From NCBI RefSeq assembly GCF_009811755.1, contig NZ_BLIV01000006.1, forward strand, positions 248,001 to 312,000: a stretch of DNA of 64,000 nucleotides. Reading direction: 5' to 3'. This document shows positions 1-8,471 of the stretch, one piece after another. The notes below the pieces were generated by a model. It had not been told where the DNA came from, made no database searches, and was given only the letters and a program-made list of their open reading frames with translations. This DNA comes from Roseobacter cerasinus. GTDB taxonomy: Bacteria > Pseudomonadota > Alphaproteobacteria > Rhodobacterales > Rhodobacteraceae. The translations under genes were made by a program, and so were the position numbers. Position 1 is the first letter of the stretch. The number at the start of each line of letters is the position of its first letter.

Positions 1-1
1 T

Positions 2-1132
2 TCAACGTGGAATGCACTGCTGAACAATTTTGTCAAAGACGTGGCGCATTTCGATGGGTTTGACATCTCGGCGCTGCATTTTCTGCGCGAGATACCGGGG
101 TTTCTGGCGGTTGGGGTCATCCTGCTGCTGCTGTTATTCAGAGAGCAATGGCTGGGCCTGGCTTCGCTGGCGCTCTTGGGGCTTGCTACGGCTTTGACAG
201 CCCAGTTCCCGTTCTATGGCGGGATCATGGTGCTGACGATCCTGAGCTCCATCGGCTTTCACTACTATGAGACGGTAAACCAGTCGCTGCAGTTGCAATG
301 GCTGCCAAAAGACCGCGCGCCGCAGACGCTGGGTTGGTTGCTGTCTGCCGGGTCGGCCGCGACGTTTTGTGTCTATGTCGTGATCCTGCTGCTCTGGAAG
401 CCGTTCGCGCTCAGCTACAACACGCTCTACATGGTGGGTGGCGGGCTGTGTCTGGTCATTGCGCTGTTTGCGATGCTGGCCTATCCGAAATTCGAGGCGC
501 CGCATCCGCAGACCAAGACGATGGTGCTGCGCAAACGGTATTGGCTCTATTATGCGCTGCAGTTCATGGCGGGCGGACGGCGGCAGATTTTCATGATCTT
601 CGCGGGCTGGATGATGGTGGAGAAATTCGGGTTCGAAGTGCATGAGATTGCCGGGCTCTACCTGATCAATCTGGTGATCAACATTGTGGTGGCGCCTTTC
701 CTTGGCCGGATCGTCGCGCGCTTTGGAGAGCGCAATGCGCTGGTGTTTGAATATGCGGGGCTGGTTTGTGTCTTTGTGGCTTACGCCGGGGTCTACTACC
801 TCGACTGGGGTTTTGCGATTGCGGCGGCTCTTTATGTGCTGGATCATATTTTCTTTGGACTTGCGCTGGCGCTGAAGACTTATTTCCAGAAGGTAGGTGA
901 CCCGGGCGATATGGCGCCCACGGCCGCTGTGGCCTTCACGATCAACCATATTGCTGCGGTGGCGCTGCCCTTGCCGCTGGGTCTGCTGTGGCTGGCTTCA
1001 CCTGCGGCGGTGTTCCTTGTGGCGGCCTGTATGGCCGGCATTTCGCTGATCCTTGCGCTGATGATCCCGCGGCACCCGGAGCCGGGGCATGAGACCGTTT
1101 TTGCGGGTAGCATGGCGGCGCCCGCAGAATAG
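2..1132 (+). CDS. MFS-type transporter, 5' end cut off by window edge
   Basis: An integral membrane protein whose reading frame is open to the first base of the window. The 376 visible residues are therefore the C-terminal part, and the GTG at 41 is unlikely to be the true start because the upstream residues (TWNALLNNFVKD) read on naturally. About ten hydrophobic segments of membrane length are visible, with a longer polar loop near the middle containing basic residues (VLRKRYW), as in the central loop of major facilitator superfamily carriers. No substrate-specific motif is recognised. It precedes prmA on the same strand by about 170 bases with no clear terminator between them. The MFS assignment rests on overall character and is moderately sure; the substrate is unknown. 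Confidence 0.7.
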   Translation, partial: STWNALLNNFVKDVAHFDGFDISALHFLREIPGFLAVGVILLLLLFREQWLGLASLALLGLATALTAQFPFYGGIMVLTILSSIGFHYYETVNQSLQLQWLPKDRAPQTLGWLLSAGSAATFCVYVVILLLWKPFALSYNTLYMVGGGLCLVIALFAMLAYPKFEAPHPQTKTMVLRKRYWLYYALQFMAGGRRQIFMIFAGWMMVEKFGFEVHEIAGLYLINLVINIVVAPFLGRIVARFGERNALVFEYAGLVCVFVAYAGVYYLDWGFAIAAALYVLDHIFFGLALALKTYFQKVGDPGDMAPTAAVAFTINHIAAVALPLPLGLLWLASPAAVFLVAACMAGISLILALMIPRHPEPGHETVFAGSMAAPAE

Positions 1133-1304
1133 GCAGGACGCATCGGCGGAGGTGGCACGACGCCTTCGTGAGGCCCGCAGGTGTTTTCGTTGTGTTGGCA
1201 TCTTGCTTCGGCATCCCATAGCTCTGCCTCGCCTTGACCGGTGCAGGCCTTGACCTTCGGACACCGCCACCCTAACCGCTGCGAGACAGATACCGGAGCT
1301 GCCG

Positions 1305-2180
1305 ATGCCGACCTTTACCGCCCTGACAACCCTGCCCGGAAAGGCCGCTGCCGAGCGTCTCGGCAGCGCGATGGAGCGGATGACCCCGGAGCCCACAGGC
1401 ATTGGTGTCTTCGAGGTCGAAGATGGGTCGGGCCTTTGGGAGGTTGGTGGCTATTTCACCGAACACCCGGACGAGGCTGCACTGGCGCTGCTGGCGGCGG
1501 CGATGGGTGCCAGGCCCTTCGTCGTGTCTGAACTTCCCGAAACCGACTGGGTGGCGCATGTGCGGCGTGAGCTCGCTCCGGTGCAGGCCGGTCGCTTCTT
1601 TGTCTATGGCAGCCACGATGCGGATCAAGTACCGCACGAGGCCCAGCCGCTGTTGATCGAGGCGGCAATGGCCTTTGGCACTGGGCATCACGGCACGACG
1701 CTGGGCTGTCTGCAGGCTTTGAACCGGCTGCTGGAGCAGGGTGTCCTCGCCCGGAACGTGGTTGACATCGGCTGTGGGACGGCTGTGCTGGCCATGGCAG
1801 CAGCGCGGGTCTGGCCAAATGCCGTTCTGGCCAGCGACATCGACGAGGTGGCGGTTGACGTGGCCAACAGCAATGTGGTGGCCAACGGGTTGCAGGGGCG
1901 GGTGCGCTGTGTCGAGGCGGCGGGTTTTGACCATCCCGATCTGTTTGCAGCCAGCCCGTTCGATCTGATCTTTGCGAATATTCTAAAGGGGCCGCTTGTG
2001 GCGCTGGCGCCGGATGTGGCGCGCCACCTGCAGCCCGGCGGATATGCCATTCTCTCGGGCATCCTGAATGAGCAGGCTGATGAGGTGATTGCGATCTATG
2101 CCGGGAACGGCATCCATCTGCAGCACCGGGAAGAGATTGTTGACTGGACGACGCTCACCCTAGTGCGAGATTCGCCATAA
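1305..2180 (+). CDS. prmA: Ribosomal protein L11 methyltransferase
   Basis: PrmA trimethylates ribosomal protein L11 with S-adenosylmethionine in the cytoplasm. The 291-residue product has the N-terminal substrate-recognition domain (about 1-110), the PrmA-specific AFGTGHHGTT loop (123-132), SAM-binding motif I VVDIGCGTA (152-160) with the acidic motif II residue D180, and the FANIL motif (223-227) that corresponds to the catalytic N-[IL]-L element of this methyltransferase class. Length is normal for the family. The ATG at 1305 gives the expected N-terminus. It stands alone; the next downstream kilobase holds only weak ORFs. Identification is confident from the motif set. Confidence 0.93.
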   Translation: MPTFTALTTLPGKAAAERLGSAMERMTPEPTGIGVFEVEDGSGLWEVGGYFTEHPDEAALALLAAAMGARPFVVSELPETDWVAHVRRELAPVQAGRFFVYGSHDADQVPHEAQPLLIEAAMAFGTGHHGTTLGCLQALNRLLEQGVLARNVVDIGCGTAVLAMAAARVWPNAVLASDIDEVAVDVANSNVVANGLQGRVRCVEAAGFDHPDLFAASPFDLIFANILKGPLVALAPDVARHLQPGGYAILSGILNEQADEVIAIYAGNGIHLQHREEIVDWTTLTLVRDSP

Positions 2181-2338
2181 TCCGCATATTTGTGGATGTT
2201 TCGTTGGATTTTAGACAAGTTTGCGGCCATTTCTCGCGGGTTGGGTTGCGGCCTGATCCGCAGGAATTTGTGATGCCAAATGATGCTCACATCGAAGCGC
2301 ACCCAGGATCGAGACGCTGCAATCGAAGGCGCGGCAGA

Positions 2339-2548
2339 ATGGATCTGCGACTGCCGCTGCTTCTGGCGGCGGGCGTGGTGCTCTTGAAGTCTCTGCCGAT
2401 GTTTTCGACTGGGTCTGGCGACATGAGGATTGAGGCGCTGCGCTCGGGGCCGGTGGCTGAATGGGCGAACGCCCGGGTTGTGCAGCCCGATGTGCTGTCG
2501 CGGACGCGGGCGGAAAACCGGCGGATGGCGGCGGGTCGGGCGCTCTGA
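2339..2548 (+). CDS. Possible small membrane protein, unrecognised
   Basis: A 69-residue frame beginning at an ATG with a GAAGG stretch about ten bases upstream. The N-terminus (MDLRLPLLLAAGVVLLKSLP) is hydrophobic enough for a signal anchor, followed by a polar, arginine-rich tail. The frame is open further upstream to 2192, but that part is composition-driven and unconvincing. It has no recognisable domain and lies in a gene-poor stretch after prmA. It could be real, a gene remnant, or chance. Confidence 0.25.
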   Translation: MDLRLPLLLAAGVVLLKSLPMFSTGSGDMRIEALRSGPVAEWANARVVQPDVLSRTRAENRRMAAGRAL

Positions 2549-2595
2549 TCGCAGTTCGCGCGGGCCTTGACGACCATGTCTGAGGAGGGACCCCG

Positions 2596-2793
2596 ATGGC
2601 TTTGCTTGCCAGTCCAGATGTTTCTGTTTGCACCGGCAAAGACTGTTCCATGGATGGCACATGGTCAATTGTGCAAGAGATCGACGTAGACAGCGAAGCA
2701 ACAAAGGCCATCGGGTCGATGGCCTCGGTCCTGGAGCGCTCAGCAGATCATCGGGTGGCGCGGCGTCGGCCAAGGCTGCCAAACGGCGAGTGA
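2596..2793 (+). CDS. Possible small protein with a VCTGKDC motif, unrecognised
   Basis: A 65-residue frame whose ATG follows a strong ribosome-binding site (GAGGAGGG, about five bases upstream), better than many real genes here. Residues 10-17 read VSVCTGKDC, which resembles the first cysteine pair of thioredoxin-like [2Fe-2S] ferredoxins, but the second cysteine pair and the remainder of that fold are absent. The C-terminus is arginine-rich and looks like non-coding translation. The simplest readings are a decayed gene or a short true peptide; neither can be decided here. Confidence 0.25.
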   Translation: MALLASPDVSVCTGKDCSMDGTWSIVQEIDVDSEATKAIGSMASVLERSADHRVARRRPRLPNGE

Positions 2794-2805
2794 GGTGCCA
2801 CCCCA

Positions 2806-3312
2806 TTGCGACCATATGCGAGTTGTGCTGCTCTACGCAGCATGTTCCGACCAAGACATAACCTGAAAAACGACCCTGAGAAGCGCTGGCGCCAATCAGA
2901 CCGGGTTTTCTTTGGCTTTGGCGCTTGCCATATTTTGGCTGGCGTATTCTTGGAAACTCCACCGCTTGATGGCTTCTACGCGGAATGGATTGTCCCGTCA
3001 GAAGACTTTGGCGGAACCCACATATACGTTACGAACGGCGTGCTGGCATTCGATTTTCGTGGGTATTCTTTGCGGCAGAACCTGCTGCAAAGGCACTTTC
3101 GCCACCATCAAGACCTGTATCCGGGGTGGAGCGCTGTGGTGGAAGAGATTGATTTTCCGCTGCTTGACACCACCGAAGTGAACAAACGCAAGCACCTCGG
3201 CCCAGATCAATATTTTGATGACCCACGACCGCGAGCACGGGCATTCATAGCCGCGATCCCTGTCCCGTTCGGGGTTCATGGCACGCGGGCCCCCAACAGC
3301 AGCTCTCGATAG
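2806..3312 (+). CDS. Hypothetical protein with conserved-looking core
   Basis: The 168-residue frame starts at TTG with a GAGG about ten bases upstream; an in-frame ATG at 2842 is an alternative start without a clear ribosome-binding site. The middle (about residues 30-150) reads like a genuine globular protein: RVFFGFGACHILAG, GTHIYVTNGVLAFDFRGYS, EIDFPLLDTTEVNKRKHLGPDQYF, with balanced composition, many aromatics and no stop-prone low complexity. I do not recognise a named family, although the core resembles uncharacterised proteins of Rhodobacterales as far as I can recall. No signal peptide or membrane segment is evident. Downstream lies the terminator of the opposing DUF1127 gene, so the two genes converge. 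Confidence 0.55.
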   Translation: MRPYASCAALRSMFRPRHNLKNDPEKRWRQSDRVFFGFGACHILAGVFLETPPLDGFYAEWIVPSEDFGGTHIYVTNGVLAFDFRGYSLRQNLLQRHFRHHQDLYPGWSAVVEEIDFPLLDTTEVNKRKHLGPDQYFDDPRPRARAFIAAIPVPFGVHGTRAPNSSSR

Positions 3313-3332
3313 GTCTTGTTTCAATAGAAAAA

Positions 3333-3360
3333 CCCCGCCTTGCGTTTGCAAAGGCGGGGC
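3333..3360 (-). terminator. Rho-independent terminator of the DUF1127 gene
   Basis: On the minus strand the hairpin GCCCCGCCTTTGC / GCAAGGCGGGG with a short AAAC loop is followed directly by TTTTT. It lies about 30 bases beyond the DUF1127 stop codon. The stem could also stop the convergent plus-strand gene ending at 3312, although on that side the T-run is poor (CTCTCTGTTTG). Confidence 0.85.
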
Positions 3361-3392
3361 TCTCTGTTTGTCGGGGCTGACGGCGCCGCTGC

Positions 3393-3611
3393 TCAGCGGT
3401 TGATGCGGCTGTCTGCGACGGCGTCGATGTCGGCGCGGCTCAGACCGATATCTTCAAGCTCGCGGTCGGTCAGGGAAGCCAGTGCGTTGCGGGTCACGCG
3501 GGCATCGTTCCATGCGACAACGGCAGCAACCGCTGCATTGATCATGCCGAAGAAACGGCTTGCAACGGGTGCGGAACCGTAGGTGGTGCGGGAAGTGTCA
3601 AAAGTAGCCAT
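3393..3611 (-). CDS. DUF1127 domain-containing small protein
   Basis: A 72-residue protein with an alanine-rich amphipathic N-terminal half and the C-terminal DUF1127 signature: SLTDRELEDIGLSRADI (about 46-62), comparable to the YjiS family motif LsdheLrDIGLsRsdI. Small arginine-rich DUF1127 proteins are common in alphaproteobacteria; some have been linked to phosphate, carbon or small-RNA-related stress responses, but nothing here says which role applies. It is monocistronic, with its own promoter candidate upstream and a strong terminator downstream, which fits a highly expressed small stress or regulatory protein. Confidence 0.85.
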   Translation of the reverse strand: MATFDTSRTTYGSAPVASRFFGMINAAVAAVVAWNDARVTRNALASLTDRELEDIGLSRADIDAVADSRINR

Positions 3612-3940
3612 TGAAGCCGTCCTTTATCTGAAGATTGACCGGTCATGCCGGTGTGTTGTGCATCGCAGATAGGGCTCGCCTGATTTTTGGGCAAGATGTG
3701 AAAACGCAAGGTCGATATGCGCCGGATGCATGGGTCGTGAGAGAGTTAACACTCAGTAAACAAAAAGAAAATCTTTTGTGACGGAGGTCTGAATTCGACC
3801 TGGGAGTGACGCTTTTGGACCTTTTGAACGCGGTATGCCGGGCCGCGGGTGTTTGTGGGTGGGGCGCAGGAAGCGCTTTGCGGATGTTCGCCTTTCGTGC
3901 TAATGCGGAAAAAACGAGATAAATTGTAGAGGCAGGGCCA
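3612..3940. other. Divergent intergenic region between DUF1127 gene and ruvC
   Basis: This 329-base AT-richer stretch carries the start signals for genes on both sides. No ORF in it is convincing. The minus-strand promoter candidate is listed separately; a GAGGCAGGG ribosome-binding site lies just before ruvC. Confidence 0.6.
3666..3694 (-). promoter_or_regulatory. Candidate sigma-70 promoter of the DUF1127 gene
   Basis: Read on the minus strand, TTGCCC (-35) and TATCTG (-10) are separated by exactly 17 bases, about 55 bases before the DUF1127 start codon. Both hexamers match the consensus in only four positions, so this is a plausible but unproven site. Confidence 0.35.
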
Positions 3941-4444
3941 ATGACGCGGATTATCGGCATCGATCCGGGGCTGCGCACCCTAGGCTGGGGCGTGATCGAG
4001 GTTGTGGGGAATCGGCTGACGCATGTGGCAAACGGATTGTGCCGGTCTCAGGGGGCCGATCTGGCGGCACGGCTGTTGTCATTGCATGCGCAGCTGAGCA
4101 CTGTGGTGGCGCAGTTTGTGCCGGATCAGGCGGCGGTGGAGCAGACCTTTGTCAACAAGGACGGCGTGGGGACGCTGAAATTGGGGCAAGCGCGCGGGAT
4201 CGCGATGTTGGTGCCAGCGCAAGCCGGGCTTCCGGTTGGGGAGTATGCGCCGAATTCTGTCAAGAAGGCGGTGGTGGGTGTGGGGCATGCGGATAAGCGG
4301 CAGGTCCTGCATATGGTTCAGCTGCAATTGCCAGGGGCGGAAATTGCCGGGCCGGATGCGGCGGATGCGCTTGCGATTGCGATCTGCCATGCGCATCAGA
4401 GCGCGGGGGGCTTGCGCGCGGCTATCGAAAAGGCGCGCGCATGA
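3941..4444 (+). CDS. ruvC: Holliday junction endonuclease RuvC
   Basis: RuvC resolves Holliday junctions made during recombination repair by symmetric cleavage, working with RuvAB. The 167-residue product has the RNase H-like fold signature IIGIDPG at its N-terminus (D8), AVEQTF (E67), and [16 protein letters not shown] (D139, D142), which correspond to the four acidic metal ligands of E. coli RuvC (D7, E66, D138, D141). Length is normal. Its stop overlaps the ruvA start (ATGA at 4441), so translation is probably coupled. It is the first gene of a ruvCAB operon that runs on towards the tol-pal genes. Confidence 0.97.
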   Translation: MTRIIGIDPGLRTLGWGVIEVVGNRLTHVANGLCRSQGADLAARLLSLHAQLSTVVAQFVPDQAAVEQTFVNKDGVGTLKLGQARGIAMLVPAQAGLPVGEYAPNSVKKAVVGVGHADKRQVLHMVQLQLPGAEIAGPDAADALAIAICHAHQSAGGLRAAIEKARA

Positions 4445-5103
4445 TCGGGAAGATTTCTGGCCGTATCGAATACCGCGCTGTCGATCATGTGCTCATCGAT
4501 GTGCGCGGCGTGGGCTATCTGGTCTATTGCTCGGAGCGCACGCTGGCCGGTTTGCCCGGGGTTGGCGAGGTGGTGGCGCTGTATACGGATCTGGTGGTGC
4601 GTGAGGATCTGATGCAGCTTTTCGGGTTTCCGACGCTGGTGGAGAAGGAGTGGCACCGGCTGCTCACCTCGGTGCAAGGTGTGGGTGCCAAGGCGTCGCT
4701 GGCCATTCTGGGTACGCTGGGCGCGGATGGGGTCAGCCGGGCGATTGCCCTGGGCGACTGGAACGCGGTGAAGGCGGCGAAGGGGGTGGGGCCCAAGATC
4801 GCGCAGCGCGTGGTGCTGGATTTGAAAGACAAGGCGCCTGCTGTGATGGCGATGGGTGGACCCGTTGCTGCCGTCTCGGACGGGGGAGCTGGTGCGGGGG
4901 GCATCGAGACCCCCGCGCCAGCGGCCCCTGCTGCGCAGGTGCCCGCCTCGTCTCAGGCCGATGCGCTCTCGGCTTTGGGCAATCTGGGCTATAGCCCCGG
5001 CGATGCGGCGGGGGCCGTGGCGCAGGCGGCCAGCGAGGCGCCGGAGGCGGAGACGCCTGTGCTTATTCGGGCGGCGTTGAAGCTGCTGGCACCGAAGGGC
5101 TAG
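4441..5103 (+). CDS. ruvA: Holliday junction branch migration protein RuvA
   Basis: RuvA binds the four-way junction as a tetramer and loads the RuvB motors. The 220-residue product starts [11 protein letters not shown] as in the family, has the N-terminal OB-fold (1-65), two helix-hairpin-helix elements ([16 protein letters not shown] and [14 protein letters not shown], about 76-125), then a flexible Ala/Pro/Gly-rich linker (about 135-170) and the C-terminal RuvB-contacting domain ([16 protein letters not shown] onwards). The linker is somewhat longer than in E. coli, which is common in alphaproteobacteria. It overlaps ruvC by four bases and ends four bases before ruvB. Confidence 0.97.
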   Translation: MIGKISGRIEYRAVDHVLIDVRGVGYLVYCSERTLAGLPGVGEVVALYTDLVVREDLMQLFGFPTLVEKEWHRLLTSVQGVGAKASLAILGTLGADGVSRAIALGDWNAVKAAKGVGPKIAQRVVLDLKDKAPAVMAMGGPVAAVSDGGAGAGGIETPAPAAPAAQVPASSQADALSALGNLGYSPGDAAGAVAQAASEAPEAETPVLIRAALKLLAPKG

Positions 5104-5106
5104 GGC

Positions 5107-6126
5107 ATGAGCGATATTGACCCCACTGTGCGGGCGGACCCGCTGCCTGAGGATCAGGACCGGGCGCTGCGCCCACAGATGCTCGATGAATTTGTCGGGC
5201 AGGCGGAGGCGCGCGCGAACCTGCGGGTGTTCATCCAATCGGCGCGACAGCGGGGTGAGGCGATGGATCACACGCTGTTTCATGGCCCTCCCGGTCTGGG
5301 CAAGACGACGCTGGCCCAGATCATGGCGCGGGAGCTGGGCGTGGGGTTTCGCATGACCTCTGGCCCGGTGCTGGCCAAGGCCGGCGATCTGGCGGCGATT
5401 CTGACCAACTTGGAGCCGCGCGATGTGTTGTTCATTGATGAGATTCACCGGTTGAACCCTGCCGTGGAGGAGGTGCTTTATCCGGCGCTGGAGGATTTCG
5501 AGCTGGATCTGGTGATCGGTGAGGGGCCAGCGGCGCGCACCGTGCGGATTGAGTTGCAGCCTTTCACGCTGGTGGGCGCGACAACGCGAATGGGGTTGCT
5601 GACGACGCCGTTGCGGGACCGGTTCGGCATTCCGACGCGGTTGCAGTTCTACACGGAGGATGAGCTGTTCATCATTGTGGAGCGCAATGCGCGCAAGCTG
5701 GGCGCCCCTGCGGATGAGGGTGGCGCGCGGGAGATTGCGCGGCGGGCGCGGGGCACGCCGCGGATTGCAGGGCGGTTGTTGCGCCGGGTCGTGGATTTTG
5801 CCGTTGTTGAGGGAGATGGGACGGTGACCCGCGCCTTGGCGGATATGGCGCTGACGCGACTGGGGGTGGATCATCTGGGCCTCGATGGCGCCGACCGGCG
5901 GTATTTGTTGTTGATGGCCGAGAATTATGGCGGTGGTCCGGTGGGGATTGAGACCTTGAGTGCTGCGTTGTCGGAGAGCCGGGATGCGTTGGAAGAGGTG
6001 ATTGAGCCGTTTCTGTTGCAGCAGGGGCTTATTCAGCGCACACCGCGCGGGCGGATGCTGGCGCAGAAGGGGTGGTCGCATCTGGGGCTGGATGCGCCTC
6101 GGGGGCAGACGGATCTCTTTGAGTGA
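5107..6126 (+). CDS. ruvB: Holliday junction branch migration ATPase RuvB
   Basis: RuvB is the hexameric AAA+ motor that drives branch migration with RuvA. The 339-residue product contains Walker [10 protein letters not shown] (60-68), Walker B VLFIDEIH (107-114), the sensor-1 region GATTRMG (157-163) with the following PLRDRFG arginine-finger segment (168-174), and the C-terminal winged-helix DNA-binding domain ([12 protein letters not shown] near 315). Length is normal. It is tightly linked to ruvA and is followed after a 37-base gap by an unnamed gene. Confidence 0.97.
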   Translation: MSDIDPTVRADPLPEDQDRALRPQMLDEFVGQAEARANLRVFIQSARQRGEAMDHTLFHGPPGLGKTTLAQIMARELGVGFRMTSGPVLAKAGDLAAILTNLEPRDVLFIDEIHRLNPAVEEVLYPALEDFELDLVIGEGPAARTVRIELQPFTLVGATTRMGLLTTPLRDRFGIPTRLQFYTEDELFIIVERNARKLGAPADEGGAREIARRARGTPRIAGRLLRRVVDFAVVEGDGTVTRALADMALTRLGVDHLGLDGADRRYLLLMAENYGGGPVGIETLSAALSESRDALEEVIEPFLLQQGLIQRTPRGRMLAQKGWSHLGLDAPRGQTDLFE

Positions 6127-6163
6127 TCTGACAGCGCAGTTGAGTATTTGTGGAAGGATGAAG

Positions 6164-6787
6164 ATGCAGGCATCCGAGATCGAGGCGCTGTTCACACGGG
6201 AGAGTGGTGACTTTGCCTTTGCGCGCTGGGGGCGGCCCATTGCGCCGGTGGTTTTTGGCGTGGATGACGAAACGCTGGGTGTCGTGAAGGGTGCGCTGGA
6301 GGCGGTGATGGTGCTGTCAGGGCACAAGATGGCTGAGACGGACCCGGAGCTGGGCAGCAACCTGATGGTGTTTTTCTTCCGCGATTGGGAGGAGTTGCCG
6401 GAGGTTCCGGGGTTGGACCGGTTGATCCTGGATCTGCGCCCGCTGGTGGCGCGGTTGAAGGCGGCGGAGGCGAACCAGTACCGGGTGTTCCATTTTGATG
6501 CGGAGGGCGCAATCAAGGCGTGCTTTGTGTTTCTGCGCATGGATGAGCATCTGAGCGCTGTGCCCGCCGAGACGCTTGCGCTGAGCCAGATTGTCCGGTC
6601 TGTGCTGCTCTGGTCGGATGCGGCGTTTCGAGGCCGCTCTCCCTTGGCTGTGGCGGGGGGCAAGACCATTCTGCGGCCCGAGATCTCGGCACTGATCCGG
6701 GCAGCTTATGATCCCGTCATGCCCACTGCGGCGCAGGATGCTTCCCACGCGTTGCGCCTGGCGGCGCGGGTGGGGCAGATGCAATGA
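6164..6787 (+). CDS. Hypothetical protein between ruvB and ybgC
   Basis: A 207-residue soluble-looking protein with no signal peptide, membrane segment or cysteine cluster. Of two adjacent in-frame ATGs (6158 and 6164), the second has a correctly spaced GGAAGG and is preferred. Notable segments are FARWGRPIAPVVFGV, HKMAETDPELGSNLMVFFFRDW and QIVRSVLLWSDAAF; the composition is that of a normal globular enzyme or binding protein. I do not recognise the family. Its stop codon overlaps the ybgC start (ATGA), so it is co-translated with the tol-associated thioesterase. From memory, uncharacterised proteins at this position occur in related Rhodobacterales, which suggests a conserved, unassigned role. 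Confidence 0.75.
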   Translation: MQASEIEALFTRESGDFAFARWGRPIAPVVFGVDDETLGVVKGALEAVMVLSGHKMAETDPELGSNLMVFFFRDWEELPEVPGLDRLILDLRPLVARLKAAEANQYRVFHFDAEGAIKACFVFLRMDEHLSAVPAETLALSQIVRSVLLWSDAAFRGRSPLAVAGGKTILRPEISALIRAAYDPVMPTAAQDASHALRLAARVGQMQ

Positions 6788-7188
6788 GCGGCGTGCATCG
6801 CTTTCCCGTCCGCGTCTACTATGAAGACACGGACATGGCGGGGATCGTCTATTACGCCAACTATCTGCGCTATATCGAGCGGGCGCGCAGCGATTGGGTG
6901 CGTGAGATCGGCGTTGATCAATTGGCGATGAAGGCGGAGGGCGTGGTCTTTGCCGTGCGGCGGGTCGAGGCGGACTACATCCAGCCGGCGCGGTTCGACG
7001 ATCAGCTTGAGGTGGAGACGACGCTCGTAAAGCTGACACCGGCGCGCATGATCATGTCTCAGACCGTGCTGCGGGCAGCGGAGGTGTTGTTCCGGGCAGA
7101 GATCGTCATCGCCTGCATCGGGCCGGGCGGAAAGCCGGCGCGGCTTCCAGCAGAACTCCGCGCATTGCCTATCGCCGTTGGATCATGA
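6784..7188 (+). CDS. ybgC: Tol-Pal-associated acyl-CoA thioesterase
   Basis: YbgC is a hotdog-fold thioesterase that hydrolyses acyl-CoA (short-chain or phospholipid-related, depending on species) and is encoded with tol-pal in many proteobacteria. The 134-residue product has the family signature RVYYEDTDMAGIVYYANYLRYIERAR, with D17 as the expected catalytic aspartate; the usual YHANY histidine is Tyr here. Length is normal. The start overlaps the upstream gene by four bases and tolQ follows after 98 bases. The assignment is firm; the natural substrate is not shown by sequence. Confidence 0.93.
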   Translation: MSGVHRFPVRVYYEDTDMAGIVYYANYLRYIERARSDWVREIGVDQLAMKAEGVVFAVRRVEADYIQPARFDDQLEVETTLVKLTPARMIMSQTVLRAAEVLFRAEIVIACIGPGGKPARLPAELRALPIAVGS

Positions 7189-7286
7189 CAGCATAGTGAT
7201 AGCAATCCGCCTTGTTCTTCGATAGACTTGGCTGAAATTGAGGTCGGCAAACGGCCCTTGAGCGGTGAATAGGTAGAGCAGGCATC

Positions 7287-7982
7287 ATGGAAGCAGACAC
7301 GCTGGCACTGGCGCATGAGATTGATTTCTCATTCTGGGGGCTTTTTGCCCGCGCCACCCTGATTGTAAAAATCGTGATGATCATGTTGATCGTGGCCTCT
7401 TTCTGGTCGTGGTCGATCATCGTGATGAAATGGTTGATCTACCGTCGCGCGCGGGCTGAGGCTGAGGCCTTTGACCGCGCCTTCTGGTCTGGAGAGCCGC
7501 TGGATGGTTTGTTTGAGACCATTGGCCCTGCGCCCTCGGGCAGTTCAGAGAAGATCTTTGCCGCCGGGATGACTGAGTGGCGGCGCTCGCATCGGGATGA
7601 CGGCGGGTTGATAGCAGGGGCGACGTCGCGCATCGACCGGTCGATGGATGTGGCGATCAACAAGGAAGCGGATTATCTGCGCGGCGGGTTGACGGTACTG
7701 GCCACGGTGGGGTCGTCGACGCCGTTCATCGGGCTCTTTGGCACGGTGATCGGGATCATGAACGCCTTCATCGAGATTGCCGAGCAGCAGAATACCAATC
7801 TTGCCGTTGTGGCGCCGGGTATTGCGGAGGCTCTGCTGGCCACCGGGTTGGGGCTGTTGGCCGCCATCCCGGCGGTGATCTTTTACAACAAGCTCAGCGC
7901 GGATTGTGATAAGATCCTATCAGGCTACGAGGCCTTTGCGGATGAGTTTGCGACGATCCTCAGCCGCCAGTTGGACGGGTAA
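7287..7982 (+). CDS. tolQ: Tol-Pal inner-membrane proton channel subunit TolQ
   Basis: TolQ and TolR form the proton-driven stator of the Tol-Pal system that constricts the outer membrane at division. The 231-residue protein has an N-terminal membrane helix (about 24-44, KIVMIMLIVASFWSWSIIVM), a large cytoplasmic loop, and two C-terminal helices: one near 135-157 (LATVGSSTPFIGLFGTVIGI, the MotA/TolQ/ExbB signature with its conserved T and P) and one near 175-200 (GIAEALLATGLGLLAAIPAV). Length is normal. It starts the tolQRAB-pal-cpoB cluster, three bases ahead of tolR. Confidence 0.96.
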   Translation: MEADTLALAHEIDFSFWGLFARATLIVKIVMIMLIVASFWSWSIIVMKWLIYRRARAEAEAFDRAFWSGEPLDGLFETIGPAPSGSSEKIFAAGMTEWRRSHRDDGGLIAGATSRIDRSMDVAINKEADYLRGGLTVLATVGSSTPFIGLFGTVIGIMNAFIEIAEQQNTNLAVVAPGIAEALLATGLGLLAAIPAVIFYNKLSADCDKILSGYEAFADEFATILSRQLDG

Positions 7983-7985
7983 GCC

Positions 7986-8462
7986 ATGGGTGCGGGTGTC
8001 ATTCAGAACCAGGGCGAGGGCACGCGGCGCAGACGTCGCGGGCGTGGCAAGACGCAGCCGATGGCGGAAATCAATGTCACGCCCTTTGTGGATGTGATGC
8101 TGGTGCTCTTGATCATCTTCATGGTCGCCGCGCCGCTGCTGACGGTGGGTGTGCCGGTGGAGTTGCCCAAGACGGCAGCGGGTGCTTTGCCTACGGATCA
8201 GGAAGAGCCGCTGACTATCACCATCACGGCAGAGGGTGCGGTGCAGATCCAGACAACGGAGACGGCCCGCAATGAGCTGGTGCCGAAGCTGCGTGCGATT
8301 GCCGCTGAACGCACAACCGATCAGATCTTTCTGCGCGCGGATGGCGCTGTGTCTTATGCGCAGGTGATGGAGGTGATGGGCGCGCTGAATGCGGGTGGAT
8401 TTGCCAACATCGGGCTGGTGACGGACATTGGCGGGCCGACGCTGGACTCGCAGGACCAGTAG
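7986..8462 (+). CDS. tolR: Tol-Pal inner-membrane protein TolR
   Basis: TolR is the single-span partner of TolQ; its transmembrane aspartate carries protons. The 158-residue protein has a basic cytoplasmic N-terminus (TRRRRRGRGK), the signature AEINVTPFVDVMLVLLIIFM with D36 in the membrane helix (about 33-52), and a periplasmic ExbD/TolR domain beginning VPVELPKTAAG. Length is normal. It ends nine bases before tolA. Confidence 0.96.
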   Translation: MGAGVIQNQGEGTRRRRRGRGKTQPMAEINVTPFVDVMLVLLIIFMVAAPLLTVGVPVELPKTAAGALPTDQEEPLTITITAEGAVQIQTTETARNELVPKLRAIAAERTTDQIFLRADGAVSYAQVMEVMGALNAGGFANIGLVTDIGGPTLDSQDQ

Positions 8463-8471
8463 GGCGCGGCG

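Noticed and set aside
4396-6669. 757-residue open frame on the minus strand
   Set aside because: It is antisense to ruvA, ruvB and the following gene, rich in Arg, Pro and His, and has no motif. It results from codon-position GC bias.
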